A stretch of DNA of 64,000 nucleotides from Auanema rhodensis (Eukaryota > Nematoda > Chromadorea > Rhabditida > Rhabditidae): NCBI GenBank assembly GCA_964057225.1, contig OZ059894.1:7822131-7886130 (forward strand). Reading direction: 5' to 3'. The notes beneath the pieces are model-generated. The model had not been told where the DNA came from and did no database searches. It worked only from the letters and a program-made list of their open reading frames with translations. Within the stretch, counting starts at the first letter, position 1. Each line of letters starts with the position of its first letter. This document shows positions 25,789 through 39,070 of this stretch, in pieces. The translations under genes were made by a program, and so were the position numbers.

Positions 25789-28700
25789 CTGAAGGAGTAA
25801 CAGATGATAAGAGCTGATAGGCTGTTATACTTGATAATCTGGTCCATTTTGTCCCAACAAGATGAGTACGGAATGAGTCACCAAAATTAGATAGTATATT
25901 TGCCTAATCCATCAAAATCGTATTCGATATCTCTAACTAAAAATACGATTTTTTGATGAAACTATAGCGAGCGTTTAGAGTTTTGAGGGATGATTGTCAC
26001 ACATCTAGAGACGAATATAGTCTACAAATCTATTATTTGTTGCTCTCAAAAGGTTCCAATTATTTCTAACCATTCCGTTTTCTTATATTGTTCAAACCTA
26101 ACAGCAACTTGGCCAATATCCTACTGTTCTGAGCATTAAGTCGCCAGATGTATGTTGTACCTAATTAAGATGAAACATTGCTTATGTATAAAACAAGTAT
26201 AGGTTTTGTTCTGACTTAATAGAGCGGACAGGGATGTGGATATATCAAGTTTAAAATATTTAAAAGCTTTTTGAAACATCAATGTTTTCATATAATTTTA
26301 ATATTATATTGAAGAATAAAAAGAAAAACAACATAATGACTGAAGGCAATATATTGAATTGTGACATGAGGTTAGCAATTATTTGGTTACTTCCTACCAT
26401 ACCATACCAAGGACAACAGGATAGTAGCAAGATCAAAAAGACACTTCAATCTTATATATTTAAGTTTTTTGATGAATAGAATTCAATAGAAATATATAAG
26501 AAAATGGAAAAGAAGTCTGTCATTGTCTGCCAAAGGGAAGAACAAGATCTATGTATACGATATTAAACAGATACCGTTTTCCTTTTGGATTTAACATCGG
26601 TAAAATCAAGGGAAAACTATAAGATATTGTTGAAGAAAATTAAAAATTATAAAATTAGTCACAGAGCTATTGTAATATAATCTGAATGTTTTTGTTAAGA
26701 AACTGAACTGAATACAGATATTGGATGTCAACAGCAATCACAGCTTAGCAGATGGTCCATAAATGGATAGGATAAGGAAGTAACTTGATCCAATTTACCA
26801 GTTGAATAATAGATACAAGTTAAAATTGAAATCTTGTTATTGAGATATAGGATTAAAAATTTGTGAGAATATTTTATGAAAAAAATCGAAAGTGGCTACT
26901 GAAATCTCTGACAGCTCATGAAAGCAAGCGAGTGCGGAATTGGGCACAAATCTTCAAAACTTCAAGAAAATTGAGACTTGCTGAAGACAAGTTGTCAGTT
27001 AAGCCAGCATCAAAACAAAGGAAGCAATGCTCACAAATGACCAATCAGGTATTGAAATGAGGTTCAGTGTTCGAATATTGAACGCTCTCCGTTTCGATTA
27101 AGTTGGAGAAGTGACGGTTCCAAGTAATTACGTCTTATTTTCCGCTTGCTTTCGCCTTGTTGGTCCTTCAATTGACGGAAAGGACCTCCTTCATTGGTTC
27201 CTTTCAACAATTCTGATCAATATGCAAATGACATGAAGGAACTTGAAGAAACAAATAAGTAAGTAGAGCTAATAATTAGAAAATATACAGGATATTGCTT
27301 TGTGCTATGATTCAATCATATGGAAGGAATGATGAATTCTTAGCTTCGAAAGCAACATCATCAATTTCCTCAACTCTAGCATTGGGCTTATGTTAACTCA
27401 ATGAAATTAGTTATATGCTACATCTTCTATTCTTTCAATTTTCTTAGTTTCTATTGCTATCATCCTCGAATTCTCTCTAATTCTCTCTCTTAAAAACACT
27501 ATATAGGCTCGTTTACTAGTTAATATTATGAATTCATATGTAATTACATGAGAGATAGAATATGAATTAAATCAATATTCAGCTTATATAGAATTTTGTC
27601 CAAATTAGCAATGAGCTCCAATCAAACTTAAAGCATGAATGCATCGTCTGCTAATATGGTCAAATCGAAAAACAAAAATGAAAAGATACTTTTAAGGTAA
27701 ATCTTAAGAACAGTCATCTAGAAACAACTAATCTGACAGTCTCTTCATCATATTAAGTACTTTTCAATTATCTCTTCAGCAATTGAATCAGCAGGAAGTT
27801 GAGTTACTTCATCAACCTGTCTCAGTTGGAATATCAGATGAGCGAAATATGTGACATCTACTTCACTACCTACATATGCTGCTGTGAATGAGGATGATGT
27901 GCACAAAATGTTGTTTGTTTTTCACTAATCCAGACAGACATAATCATTATCCACTTATTCAATGCTAATCATGTAACCGGTCATCCATATCGTCTCTCCA
28001 ATAGTCGACCCGAGTTCCATATATGCTTACAAGCTTTGACTTAAGTACAGGTGCTTAACTGACCCTGTCATTCAGCAAGCAGTGCCACCCACCGAGCAGC
28101 TACAATAGATACTCTCTGGTGTTAATCGCCTTTCGAAATGTGTTAATTAGGTAAAAAAAATAGTAACATGTAACAATTAGCTAACTATATCTTTGTACTA
28201 CAAGGGATCACTATTTTATTTTGATTTACTCTTAAAAAATTTAGAATTTTGATGAATTTGATGAATTATGTGAAATATTACTTCGCATGCCAAAGTATTT
28301 TCTACATGAAGCTTGGGTATTTCCAATAATTATGATTAGTAGAGAAAGAACAAACATTATATAACTTAAATATAATTATATAAACTATATATTATATAAA
28401 TATAATCTCTTATTATACAAATAAAAAAAAATCCTATTTTACGGTATTCGTTTGTAAAGATCATGAGACAGTCGCGCAACATGGTTCTAATTACAGACCT
28501 TTCTTGTTCATGGTTCATGTTTTGGTGACATAATCATCGGTTATAAGAATAACTTCACCAGATTAGAGATGTAGCAAATGTCATTTTGATCTTATAAATA
28601 TAGATATTGAAAAATAGTTAATAGCATGAATGAAGTGACTTTAATCTCATGATTCATCTCTGATGCTGATGGCAGAAACGTGAACTTGTACTGAATATAA

Positions 28701-30557
28701 CCCAAGGATAAATACTTTTTTTCGGTTTCTGTTTGACGGGATAAGGCAAACATGTGATTGTTGCCGAATTTAGATAAAAAATAAGAAAACAACATGTTCA
28801 TATTTCAAAGGAAAATGCTAGTTATTCATGAATTGTAAGAATAGAGCAGGGGACTAATCCTAAAATACTATCTCACAGTTGTTTTTTTTCAAATACCAAT
28901 GATTATAGCCTGTTGGGATTATAATTTGATAAAAGGTTTCTCACTGTCCAGGTCACAGTACTATGTGTAGTTTTGAATTTTTTTGAAAGAAAAGGACCGA
29001 AGCAGTCAAAGTGCTCATCTTTACTATCTTTTATAAGTTAATTATCGGTTACTCTTGAATACAGCAGGTCTTCAACAAGCATATGAGGCCAGCTGTGATG
29101 TGGCTTGACCACTACACTGCTGAGTTGTCTGTTTCTTTTTGTCATTTCAAATCTTACAGTATGGTCTAACTATAATAAGCATTGAGTCTTGATTATAGGC
29201 TTGGAAGCATGGCACATAGAATTTTCAGTTAGTTGGGCATCTGTAGATGAATATACTATATACTATATGGATGAATATAAAGAAAAGGTGTGAAAAGGTT
29301 GAATACAATAGAGGCACAAACCGAAGAATTGCCACCTTCAACACTTTGACCAACCTAACTCCTCTCTCTCTATGCTTCTCTCTCTTTTCTATACAATGTT
29401 TCATTCACCTTATATTATATTGGTGCTTAGCACCTAATATAAAAGGAAAGGGACTAGCTCATTCACCTGACTTTTTTTTGCGAAAATGCTGTTAAGTCGA
29501 GCATATGCTGAGGTGTGACTCTTGGTTGAGAACCGAAAAGAAGTGCAAAAGTGCCAATTACACCCCTACATCTCAGCAGCTGTTTTCTGCGTCATTTGTA
29601 AATTCACCAATTTTCTATATTTATCCTTGAAAAGGCTGAAAAATTCAGGGAATAAGGGAGAGAATTGAACAAGCAATCTATAAAGGGGACTATGTTTACA
29701 AAAAAGTTTTAGATCAATGGATAAAGGTAATTATGATCGAATCTATATCGGATATTGCGACACAAGCCTAATAGCCTTAGATACATTTAGAAGTTGAAAG
29801 AAAGAAAGGATAAACCATAATTAAGTGTTAGCAATTTCTTTTTCTTAGATGCAATGACGTAATCGGATGCCGTATAAAGACGATTTGAAAGAACAATGAC
29901 AACTGGAATGATGGCCGCGGTCATTCGTTCACAATCACAAAGACAAAACGATGCCGACATTGGTTGACCAGCGTCAGGTGGCAATTAACTTGGTCCGTAA
30001 AGGACCTATACACTGGAATTACACGTGTTTCACGTTAAAGCAGCTGGTCATCGGCTAGTTGATTAGAAGTATAAGAGACAGAAGAAGATTTATATCGAAT
30101 TTACCGATAGAAGGGATTGATTTATGTCCAAGTTTCAAAATAAGTTTCAGTAGGTGTAACAGGTTGTAGTGTTGTACCTATCTAAACACAACATCAAAAA
30201 CAATATAAATATGTGTTTGCTAGTTATTTGAAGAGGGGATAATACAATTTTCATTTGATAGTGAGATTAACATTAAACGATTTTTACGAGAGTTCTAAAT
30301 AGTTTGAAACTTTAAGTCTAAATTGAACTGTTCTGCATAAAATTATTAAATTTTTTAGTTCGTGCTATTCAATAATAAATTTTTTTTCTATAAAAAGTGG
30401 AACATAGATTAAAAGTTTATAAGAATGAAATGTATATTATTCATCATAATATTCATAAATATCTTGTTTATAATAATATTTGCATGTTTGGTTATTAGAT
30501 GAAGCTGTTAATCTGTTGAAGCAGACGTTCATTTAGAAGACAGTACCGACGTCAAAC

Positions 30558-30577
30558 ATCAAAGGAATTCCTTTGAT
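30558..30577. repeat. 20 bp perfect palindrome
   Basis: ATCAAAGGAATTCCTTTGAT reads the same on both strands over 20 bases with no spacer. It could be a dimeric protein-binding site or chance; nothing nearby decides. Confidence 0.8.
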
Positions 30578-32951
30578 CTGTTCGGTAATCTTTTTGGTGC
30601 AACAGAGAGAATGCGCTGGCACGAAAAGCTAGATAGAAAAGCTTGTATAAGATGATAGAGAAAGAAAGGTAGAGAGATGAGAGATTTATACATGAAATAT
30701 ATAGTTATAGAGATATTAGAGCAATGATACCAAAGATGACAAATATAATTCGTTCTTATTGAATGTTTATAAAAGAAACAAAAATGATGTGTAAAGAACG
30801 GTTGGCATGAAGTCTATTTGAATAGAAGATAACGATATTCCGATTGTAAAGGACTGTCTTTTATTATGATAGAGGGATCATTTTACCTTTAAAAGTTTTT
30901 TTTTATGAACAAGAAAAAGAAAATTCAGTTTTCTATACAGTTACACAGATTTTTGTCAAAGAGGACAGGTGCATATTCAGCTATGATGCTATGAATATCA
31001 GGGTCGAATTTCGAAAAGGTCGATAATACAGCAATTATTACGAAGTATAACTCCATCCGGCGCCCGATTGACGTTGAAATTAATAATTATATTCAAACAC
31101 ATCATTCAAAATCACATAAATTTTGCGAGAAAAAAAAGTTAATTGGGTTGGAAACAGCTAAACTTTCTCGAGACAATGGGGCATTAACACGCATCTGTAT
31201 GATGATAATGTACAACAGTTGTCGTTATAAACAATGAAATAAAAAGAATAAAATTGGAAAAAATTAAAGAATTTTATGACATTTGACGCTTGAAAAGCAT
31301 GATTCTATCTCGTAAAACTTCAGTTTTATGCGACACTATGGATAAGAGATTTAAATTTTTTTTCATTTCCAGTATATACAGAAGAGCACACAAATATTTC
31401 CGAGAAAGAAGAAATAAAAAATAAAAAGAAACAAAGTAAAACTGAATACAATTGTATAGTTAGCAAGTGAAAGTTAAATATAACATTTATTATACTACAA
31501 TCAGATTGACAGCGTGCTCGGGTTATAGGATAATCCGTTTGACAACGGAAATTGCATTCATTTCGAGGACAGGACCAAACGTTTGAATGCATTTATAAAC
31601 AGAAAATTACTAGAATAATTGACTTCTAAGCATGAAGATTGAATACAAAATGGCCGATAAAGTTTCAAAGTAATAACACAGAATGATGATATAAACTATA
31701 GTAATGATTGGATTAGTTATAACATTAATCTACGAATAATTTCCCTCAGGGGATGACAAATGGTAGCAGTTTTGACGTATCAAGGCCAAGGCAAGAAGCT
31801 AAAAGTTGACCAATGTAACGGAGAAATAGCTACGGAGCTCTAGAAAGAGAAGGTCATTAAGACAAGTCTGTTACTGAGGAAGTGACTTAAGCTCATTTAG
31901 CTCTCAGGATACTAAAACCGAAGCCTGTCGAATATGTTTCAATTTACGCCTGAATAGTCAGAAATGAGCGAACGGCCGGCTTCTAATGACGTTCAAGTCA
32001 ACTCGATTTACTAATTGAATGAACAAGCCAATCGAAGCCGGATGATGATGAGTGTGAAGACCACAAGCAAGCTTTTCATCAGTAGGATCCCTGATGTCTA
32101 TTGAACACATGCATGCTGGCATTCCTAATAAGGTCATCTAGACATGATGGAGCAGAGTGTCAAGTTCAGCGATTGAGAGGCATTCTGATGAGATCACTGG
32201 AACGCCTTCAGCGTAAATGGCGTCAGGGAACTTCATAAAGTGCACGGGCCCATGAAATGAAACATGAAGAAGAAGAAGAAGAAGAAAAGGACTTGAGCAC
32301 TTAAAAGTTTGTCAATAGTTTAAAAATTGAATAAATTAATAGATTGTTAGCTCTAGTCATAGAAGCAAAATTCAAAATTTAGAAAAGGGAAAGCGATCAT
32401 ATGATATTTTTTATTAATCTTTTCATAGTTTTCAATTTTAAAAAATAATTTCAAGAACAAAATCAACATTAAAAATTCTTTTTTTCTTTCAAAAATTTTA
32501 ACCACATTTCACAACAAAATGGAAAGTTAATGAGATCGAGGCAATGAAACAAGGCAGTTTGCATGTTCATACATGAGCAAGTGTGAATTTTAAAAATGGT
32601 TTAAACAACCTACTAGCCAGATGGTTAAGACAACAGCATGATATGTATATGCTGAAGAGAGCCATCTGACTGACCACACATATGAAATAACACGAACAAC
32701 GCTAATTAGCTGAACAATTAATTGCGTTACTTCATGAATGGAACCTTCTCTACAAGACTTTTTCCTCATTTTGTTCCAAACCACCTTCTCAGCTTGAACA
32801 TGTACATTGACAATACCCATAGTTTCCATCTTCTTCAAACGAAATACATAGAGATAAGTGGTTCTTCCAGTATGATATATCAGTTTTTGAAGTTTGCTTT
32901 TCAAGTTTAAGTTTACTTTTCAAGTTTAAGTTTAAAATAAAAGGTTTCAGT

Positions 32952-32971
32952 GCTTCCGTGGCGCAATAGGC

Positions 32972-33007
<36 letters not shown>

Positions 33008-33024
33008 GAGCCCACCCGGGAGCG
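32952..33024 (+). tRNA. tRNA-Asn (GTT anticodon)
   Basis: A full cloverleaf of 73 bases without intron. The acceptor arms GCTTCCG and CGGGAGC pair with one T-G pair. The anticodon arm TCGGCTGTTAACCGA presents GTT in a seven-base loop. The T arm contains GGTTCGAGCC. The discriminator base is G, and a run of five T, broken from the gene by AAA, follows as a Pol III terminator. The D arm carries GCGCAATAGGCAGCGC, matching the internal A-box region. Confidence 0.96.
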
Positions 33025-34227
33025 AAATTTTTGTTTCTTTAGGGTAGTAAACAATATCTGTGCCCGAGGACCTGGTCATCTGCTTCTTTTTTGTCTTACA
33101 AGTATGACCCATCTCATTTCCATATAAGTGTTTTTCTATACAAAGATTAGCCGAAAAAAATGGAAATTAGATATATTGAATGATTTAGAGAGTTAGCACA
33201 ATTCTAAGTACTTCATAATCCACTTCAAGACACATGTTCTTCTCAATACTTCATCTACTTTTGAGTAAAATATTCAAATTTCATGTGTAATAGGCTAACA
33301 AAATAATTAAATTATGCAATACTATATAAGAAATAATCTAAGAGAAATACGACAATAAGAACAAAGAAAATTCAAACATAAAATTGAAAAGCAGGGATTT
33401 TTGAATAAATAGAGTTTAGAATATATTTTTAGAAGTTAGAAGAATTGGTGTCTGCAATGGCTTTGCACAGTCATCACATTATCATCAATGGCAGTCGATA
33501 TTAAAGCTGATGATACTGAGGATGATGAAGTGGCTAATCTATAATCTGATGATCATTTTTTCATTTGTTATTCTAAAGTATTATAGCATATATGGAGGTC
33601 AGTATTGACCTTTCGTCTATTCAAATAAGACGAAAATTATGTTATAATAGGAGATGATATGCGATGGGAAAGTTGTCGCCAATCGTTATAGCCCCTCCAA
33701 TCATAGTGTCTGACTCATCTTCACATCATACAGTCTCTTCAATCATGGCTGATTGAACATCCAACAGAAGTATCATGAAGAAGCTAGATGGCGAACTGCT
33801 AGTGTATATCAAATGGGGTCATTAGAATAACATTTTGATAAGAATAGAGATAAATAAATAAATATATATGCGATATAACTATATTAACTATGTGAAATAT
33901 ATATACATAATTAGTTATTGAATATGATTAAAATTTTCGTTTTTCAATCTTAATAGGATTATACATCTGAGTTTCTCATCAAATACTCATCCGATCTGCA
34001 GTAATGACAAATATTATTTTTGAACGAGAAAGTAAATAATCTGTCTTGAGCAGATTAGCTAATTGGATCCCACATCTAGCTACTGTGTTTTGTTTTTTCT
34101 TCTTCATTCATCCATAACTAATATCAGGTTTTTGCTTTATTTATCTGTTACAAATTAAATGGAAAACTTCCTAATACTCAGTTGCTTTATATTCGTTTGT
34201 TTCAGAATACCAGGAAGATTTTTCAAT
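33025..34227. other. Intergenic region
   Basis: AT-rich sequence between the tRNA and the 3' end of the multi-span membrane protein. I see no gene or notable structure in it. Confidence 0.5.
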
Positions 34228-35579
34228 TTATTTCTCACTTGAAGTTGATATTGCTGATTGTATCATCTTCTGTTGCTGATGATGTTGTTGTTTATTCCTA
34301 AAATAAAGTTTAAGAGTTTATAGCTTTTTCAGCATTTAACCTAAATTCATCATCTTACGTTTTATTTTTGAATTGTATTTGTGAGTAACGAGGTAATGAA
34401 ATACAAGCTCTCCTACTTGATTCGTGAAAAAGTTCCTGAGACAAATAAATCCTTTACGAATAATTTAAATAAAAGAACCGAGTATTGTGGTGGATTATCC
34501 CGATTTAACGAACTTTCTACATCTGCCCAAGTTCCCAAGGTGACTGGCCGACCATGATATAGATCATCTAAAGCTTGATCATGGAGGAAACCGGGATTCA
34601 ACAAAGCTATTGTTGTCTATGAAGAGAGTAAAGAATTCGGATACTGCTATCAAATTTCTTACTTGAAATTGATTATATCGCTTCATAACTTGAAGAAGAG
34701 TTATTACAACAATACAGAAATATGCTGTATATACGATTAAAGATACTATATAAAGTCTCAGATAATCGGTATGAACTTGTTCCACTACTCTTGAATAGTA
34801 TTTGCATACTGAATAAGCTTCTTCTAAGTTTCATGTAATGTTTCAACTGACACATATTTTTGTTTAATTTCTCATAATAGTCAGGATGCGTTAATTTCGA
34901 GTTGGCCAAGCTAATAATGATCAGAGTTTTTGTAACTTCATAAAACTGAAATATTTTGTTATCTGCAAAATATATAGAACAAAAACAAATGAGAATAAAT
35001 AAAAATAATAAAATTAATGAAAATGTTATAAAAAATAATCTAAATAACCTACAGTCATAAACAAAAATGGTAGGAGATATAATGGTCTTCTTCCTGCAAT
35101 GGCTACTAGAGCACTAATCAGAGTTATAGCCGAAGAAGCTACATTAAGAGTAGCAAGAACTGGAATTAATTGGTTTAATTTTATGTACAAGTATCTCTTC
35201 TCTCTAATATAAAAATGTTTGTATATTACAGCTCTGTTCAGCTGATTTCATCAGTTCAATCAGACATATCAACCAGTAAGCGAAAACATGAAATTTCAAA
35301 GAATCCTATGAAGGAAATAAAACTTGACATGTTTTTTTTGATTTGATGATCTTAGAACTTACTTCGGAAAAAAAGTTATACAGAAAAAAATGGACAAATT
35401 GATCAAAACAACTGGTATTTGTGATGTTTGATGACTGTCTATTATTAGTATTAGGAGGAACAACCTAAAATTCAAGAAAAAAAGTACGACGCTATTGTGC
35501 AAATATATTTTTCACCAACCTGTGAAATGTCGACCATTTCCACGAAACAAATTAGTAAAAATGAAACACAACCGTTCAT
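34228..35579 (-). CDS. Small multi-span membrane protein with Gln/His-rich tail
   Basis: Proposed exons in transcript order are 35520-35579, 35363-35464, 35053-35241, 34852-34945, 34663-34808, 34479-34616, 34359-34435 and 34228-34297. They join in phase to 291 residues. I count about four membrane spans: one in exon 1 (CVSFLLICFVEM), a long hydrophobic pair in exon 3 running into exon 4 (LISALVAIAG and PLYLLPFLFMT), and one in exon 5 (LYIVSLIVYTAYFCIVVITL). NIT and NTS sites lie between spans 1 and 2. The C-terminal tail contains KQQHHQQQK. The layout is like nematode tetraspan proteins of unknown function, such as LAPTM4- or MARVEL-like groups, but I do not recognise a specific family. The start codon is tentative, and an alternative hydrophobic exon exists upstream of exon 3 that does not fit the phase. 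Confidence 0.62.
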
Positions 35580-36544
35580 AATTTGATTGATTTCAATAAC
35601 GAAACAAGTTTAATAATCATGAATATGAAAACATGAATATGAAAAATTTTTATTCTCCATATCTAATGAATAGACTGTAATTTTAAGACACAGCTGTTTA
35701 ACACATAGTTGTGTTTTTTTTTGTATTTTACACTACAAAACTACAAAATCATTGTAGCAAATTCAAACCTTGGAAGGCTATTTTTAAATATTAAAAAGAA
35801 TGAATCAGAATCACTGATAATAGAAATCTTAGTAAGTAATAAGCTCATACTTACTCAAATTCGTAAGCTCCAAAGAAGTACAGGGAGAATAGAAAACGTT
35901 GTTGTTGTTACTTGAAGAAAGAAAGAAGGGATCTATTAAGTAATTAGATTAAAAGTTTTATAAAAAGTACCGTTTTTTGCATATTTCAATTTAAATTGCT
36001 TGTCAGAGTTTGATTTTGTTTCTTTTATTACAAGAAGTCAAACTTGTCATATCAGTGATAGCAAATTAATGTTGTTGAAATGCTTTGAATTTGCAAAACT
36101 ACATGGTAGTATGATTTAGAAAACAAAAAACTTCATTGTTCAGAAGAAAGGTCCAAATGTTTTTGAAGGATTTAATTTTCATTAATAACATGTTCTGAAT
36201 TAATATAAATAAAAACAAAAGAATGGGAGGAGTAGCTTGTGTTTACAGATATATATATAAAGAAATTATTTAATAACTAATTATATTTATAAAAGTTTTA
36301 TTTTATTAATATATTTTATGATTTAACTTTATAGGATACAATATATCACAGAGTATTCATATATCCAAAATATGTTGAATTATCATTGGAATATATAGTG
36401 TAACATAGTGATAGTTTCTGATACTTTAGGTTCTGCTACAACATTATCGATATTTTTTCTTTGTCGTGATAGATAAAAGTATATAAGGCTGCTTCATTAA
36501 CTTCACTTTATCCTTCCGCTCAATAATTGAATTAAACTTTTCAG
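35580..36544. other. Divergent intergenic region
   Basis: Lies between the 5' ends of the tetraspan-like gene (-) and P450 gene A (+), so it should contain both promoters. It ends in the CTTTTCAG that touches the start codon of gene A. No other gene is visible. Confidence 0.5.
36537..36544 (+). promoter_or_regulatory. Probable spliced-leader acceptor of P450 gene A
   Basis: CTTTTCAG lies directly against the start codon with no usable upstream exon. In Caenorhabditis, this arrangement usually marks trans-splicing of a spliced leader, which would leave essentially no untranslated leader beyond the SL. Confidence 0.6.
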
Positions 36545-38634
36545 ATGGCTTTTCCTATAATTGCAACTGGAATAATACTTTTTATAACCTATATTTGGTA
36601 CTTCTATTCCAATGTCAAGAAATATCCAAAAGGCCCAACACCTCTTCCTATTGTTGGCAATCTTTTAAATGTAAGGTATATTTCAGTATATTCTATAAAG
36701 CTCCTATTTTAGTTCGATTTCCCTAATGCTCCACAAAATCTTGAAGAATTGTCCAAAACTTATGGAAATATATTTACTATATGGCTTCCAAAGCCAACAG
36801 TATGCATTATGAATCATGAAGCAATCAAAGAAGCTTTTCAAAGTATTTAAAATCGTTTTGATGGTGTTCTGAATTTTTAAACTTCAGAAGAGGAATTCTC
36901 TGGTCGTGGAGAAACTTTTCCTGATACCATGTTTGAATATGTAAAGAATGGAGGAATTATTTTCTCTCAGGTTAGTATTGCCATATAAACTGAAAATTCT
37001 CAAGCCAGATTTTAACAAACATTGGATTCTAGGGTGAAATCTGGAAAGAACAAAGAAGAACATCCCTTCATATTCTCAGAGATTTTGGAATGGGAAAGGG
37101 ACAAATGGAAACTCAAGTAACTCTTTTAGGTCTTACCGCATTACCTTAATTGTTCTATTTAAGGTTAGAGAATCAATGCAAGATTGTATAAGTCATGTCT
37201 ATGATATTTGTAAATCAAATCAAAGTGTTAACTTCAGATGGCCACTTCAGGTTAGAAAATTAATAATAATAAATGAAAAAGCTTTGAATTTGCAGCTTTT
37301 CGTAGGAAATGTCATATCTAATACTCTATTCGGTACCCAATATAAGTATGATGATTGTGAACGACTCAAAGCATATTGCAATATGACAACAGAAGATTTT
37401 TCAGAATTGAGGTGATTGTCATAAACCTTTGGTTAAACAAATTGATTTCAGAGAAAGTAATCTTATCTTCCTCCCGCAAATCATTCCAGGAATAGAAAAA
37501 GTTCCATTTATCCGTAACTTAGTTAAGGGAAATAGAAATATGCCTAAGGTTCGGAGATATTGTCCATCCAACACTTCAACAATTTTTCAGTTTTTTAAAC
37601 TTCTTGAAGAAGATATGGCAAAGTGTTTAAAAGGATATGATCCAAACATTGAACCAGCAAACTTTTGTCAAGCTTATTATCAGAAAATGACAAGAAACGG
37701 AAATTATGAGTAAGTTTTCAGTCAGTTACACTGAATTGTATGATCGCATCAGAGAGGGACAGCTGATCAATATTTGCTCTGATTTCTTCATAGCTGGATT
37801 GGAAACAACTTCTACAACCCTTCGTTGGGCGGTGCTCTACATGGTGGTATATCAAGATGTTCAGGTATTTCTAGTTAATCTGAAAATAATGAAACGGTAA
37901 TAAGAGGAGATGAAAAGAATCTTATTTTCAGGATAAAATGAGAAAGGAAATCGAAGAAACAATTGGACTTAATGCTTTCCCATCTATGGCTGACAAGCAG
38001 AAACTTCCCTACTGCAAGTAAATTTAGTTTGAGATCTTTGCTGATTATGATAATCTGAAATTCAGTGCTGTCGTCAACGAAATCCAGAGATGTGCAAACA
38101 TTGTTTCGATGAATGTAGTTCACAGAACGACAAGCGATACTTCAGTTTCTGGTTATAGTATCCCAGCTGATACAAAAGTCTATGGACAAATATATGTAAG
38201 CATTATGAACAAGATATTGACAAATATACTGATCACAGAGTGTACATAGAAACAACGAAGTGTACAATGAGTTCGAAAAGTTCAGACCTGAGAGGTTTTT
38301 GGAAGCAGATGGCAAAACACCAAACAAGGTGAAAATGAAGAAGAGCTAATAATTTTTTCTTAAAATTCGTTTCAGAGAGCCGTTGAAAACTTAAGTCCAT
38401 TCTCAATCGGTAAACGACAATGTGCTGGAGAGAGCATGGCTCGCCTTGAACTCTTCCTTGGATTAGTTTCGTTAGTTCAAAATTTCAAGGTATTCAGGTT
38501 ATAATTTATAAACATAATATTAAATTCTACAGCTTGAGGAAGATCCTAATCATACAGTCAGCTTGACACCAGCATTAACTGTAGTAATAACACCTGAAGA
38601 CAAACCACTTCGTATCACTCCAATAAATGGATAA
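36545..38634 (+). CDS. Cytochrome P450, gene A of the cluster (CYP2 clan, CYP33-like)
   Basis: Fourteen exons: 36545-36670, 36713-36842, 36888-36970, 37033-37116, 37164-37250, 37296-37411, 37452-37548, 37591-37709, 37753-37864, 37932-38017, 38066-38195, 38239-38328, 38376-38489 and 38533-38634, giving 491 residues, normal for a microsomal P450. An N-terminal anchor is followed by the hinge [14 protein letters not shown]. Helix C has WKEQRR, the I helix AGLETTST, the K helix EIQR, the meander FRPERF, and the haem loop [10 protein letters not shown] with the axial Cys. It should be an ER mono-oxygenase using P450 reductase; the substrate is unknown, with xenobiotics or lipids typical for the clan. 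Only exons 10-11 and introns 9-10 are nearly identical to gene C, while the rest has diverged, which points to gene conversion. It is the source of the broken fragments near 45.0 and 46.2 kb. Confidence 0.9.
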
Positions 38635-38717
38635 TTCAACAACTTGTATATTGCTAATATGGAATTGTTTGATTATAAATTAATTTTGAAATAAAAAAAG
38701 TTTTTTTTTAAATTTTT

Positions 38718-39070
38718 TGTTATGAATTTAAATCAAAAGTATTCATTTCAAGCTTAATCTACGTGAAAAAAATCAATAATTATCATCAATATGTTAATTT
38801 TTTACGTGAAACTGGACCGCTTTGACGTTTACACGTTTTACGTGCTCGTAAACATCATACAATTTGTCTTACTAAAGACATTCTAAAATTTCACAACAAA
38901 TTGATATTCCCTGAACGTCAACTTCTTTTCATTTTCTGATAGTCAAGCGCATTACATCTAAAGTCTTTATGTATTTAAGAGAACACTGGAGACCAACCAA
39001 ATCAATGAATACACTTTCTGATATATTGTCACCAATTCGACCATTTCTCTGCTGTTTTGTGATCAAATTG
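38718..39070. repeat. P450-linked non-coding repeat, copy 1
   Basis: Non-coding sequence after gene A with several ACGT-containing motifs (TTTACGTGAAAC, TTTACGTGCTCGTAAA). It occurs three times in the window: here, and reversed at 45681-46040 and 49010-49369. It travels with P450 segments, so it is probably part of the duplicated unit, not an independent transposon. Confidence 0.85.

Larger units (their letters stand above)
9853..32951. other. Long region without recognised genes
   Basis: About 23 kb with no gene I can name. The + strand is mostly purine-rich (many GA and AAG runs), so the - strand is pyrimidine-rich, the usual look of nematode intron sequence read in the sense direction. 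The simplest reading is long introns or upstream DNA of the membrane receptor. A few short islands on the - strand are open, less repetitive and flanked by plausible splice signals; these are listed separately at low confidence. Other open frames here are short and low in complexity. Confidence 0.5.

Noticed and set aside
29787-29984. - strand frame with hydrophobic MTAAIIPVVIVLSNRLYTAS, a possible signal-peptide exon
   Set aside because: The donor is weak and no downstream partner exon in phase could be found.
31502-31592. Cysteine-rich - strand frame (WSCPRNECNFRCQTDY)
   Set aside because: It looks like an extracellular module, but there is no AG acceptor near its 5' end and a stop lies just upstream, so I could not support it as an exon.
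32268-32288. AAG trinucleotide run
   Set aside because: A short simple repeat typical of this region; it is not a CRISPR or regulatory array.
32789-33112. Open frame of 107 codons on the - strand containing LPGGLEPPTFRLTAERA
   Set aside because: This is the antisense translation of the tRNA-Asn gene, a well-known false protein.
35709-35915. 68-codon + strand frame upstream of P450 gene A
   Set aside because: AT-rich frame in an intergenic region with no acceptor, no similarity and no conserved features.
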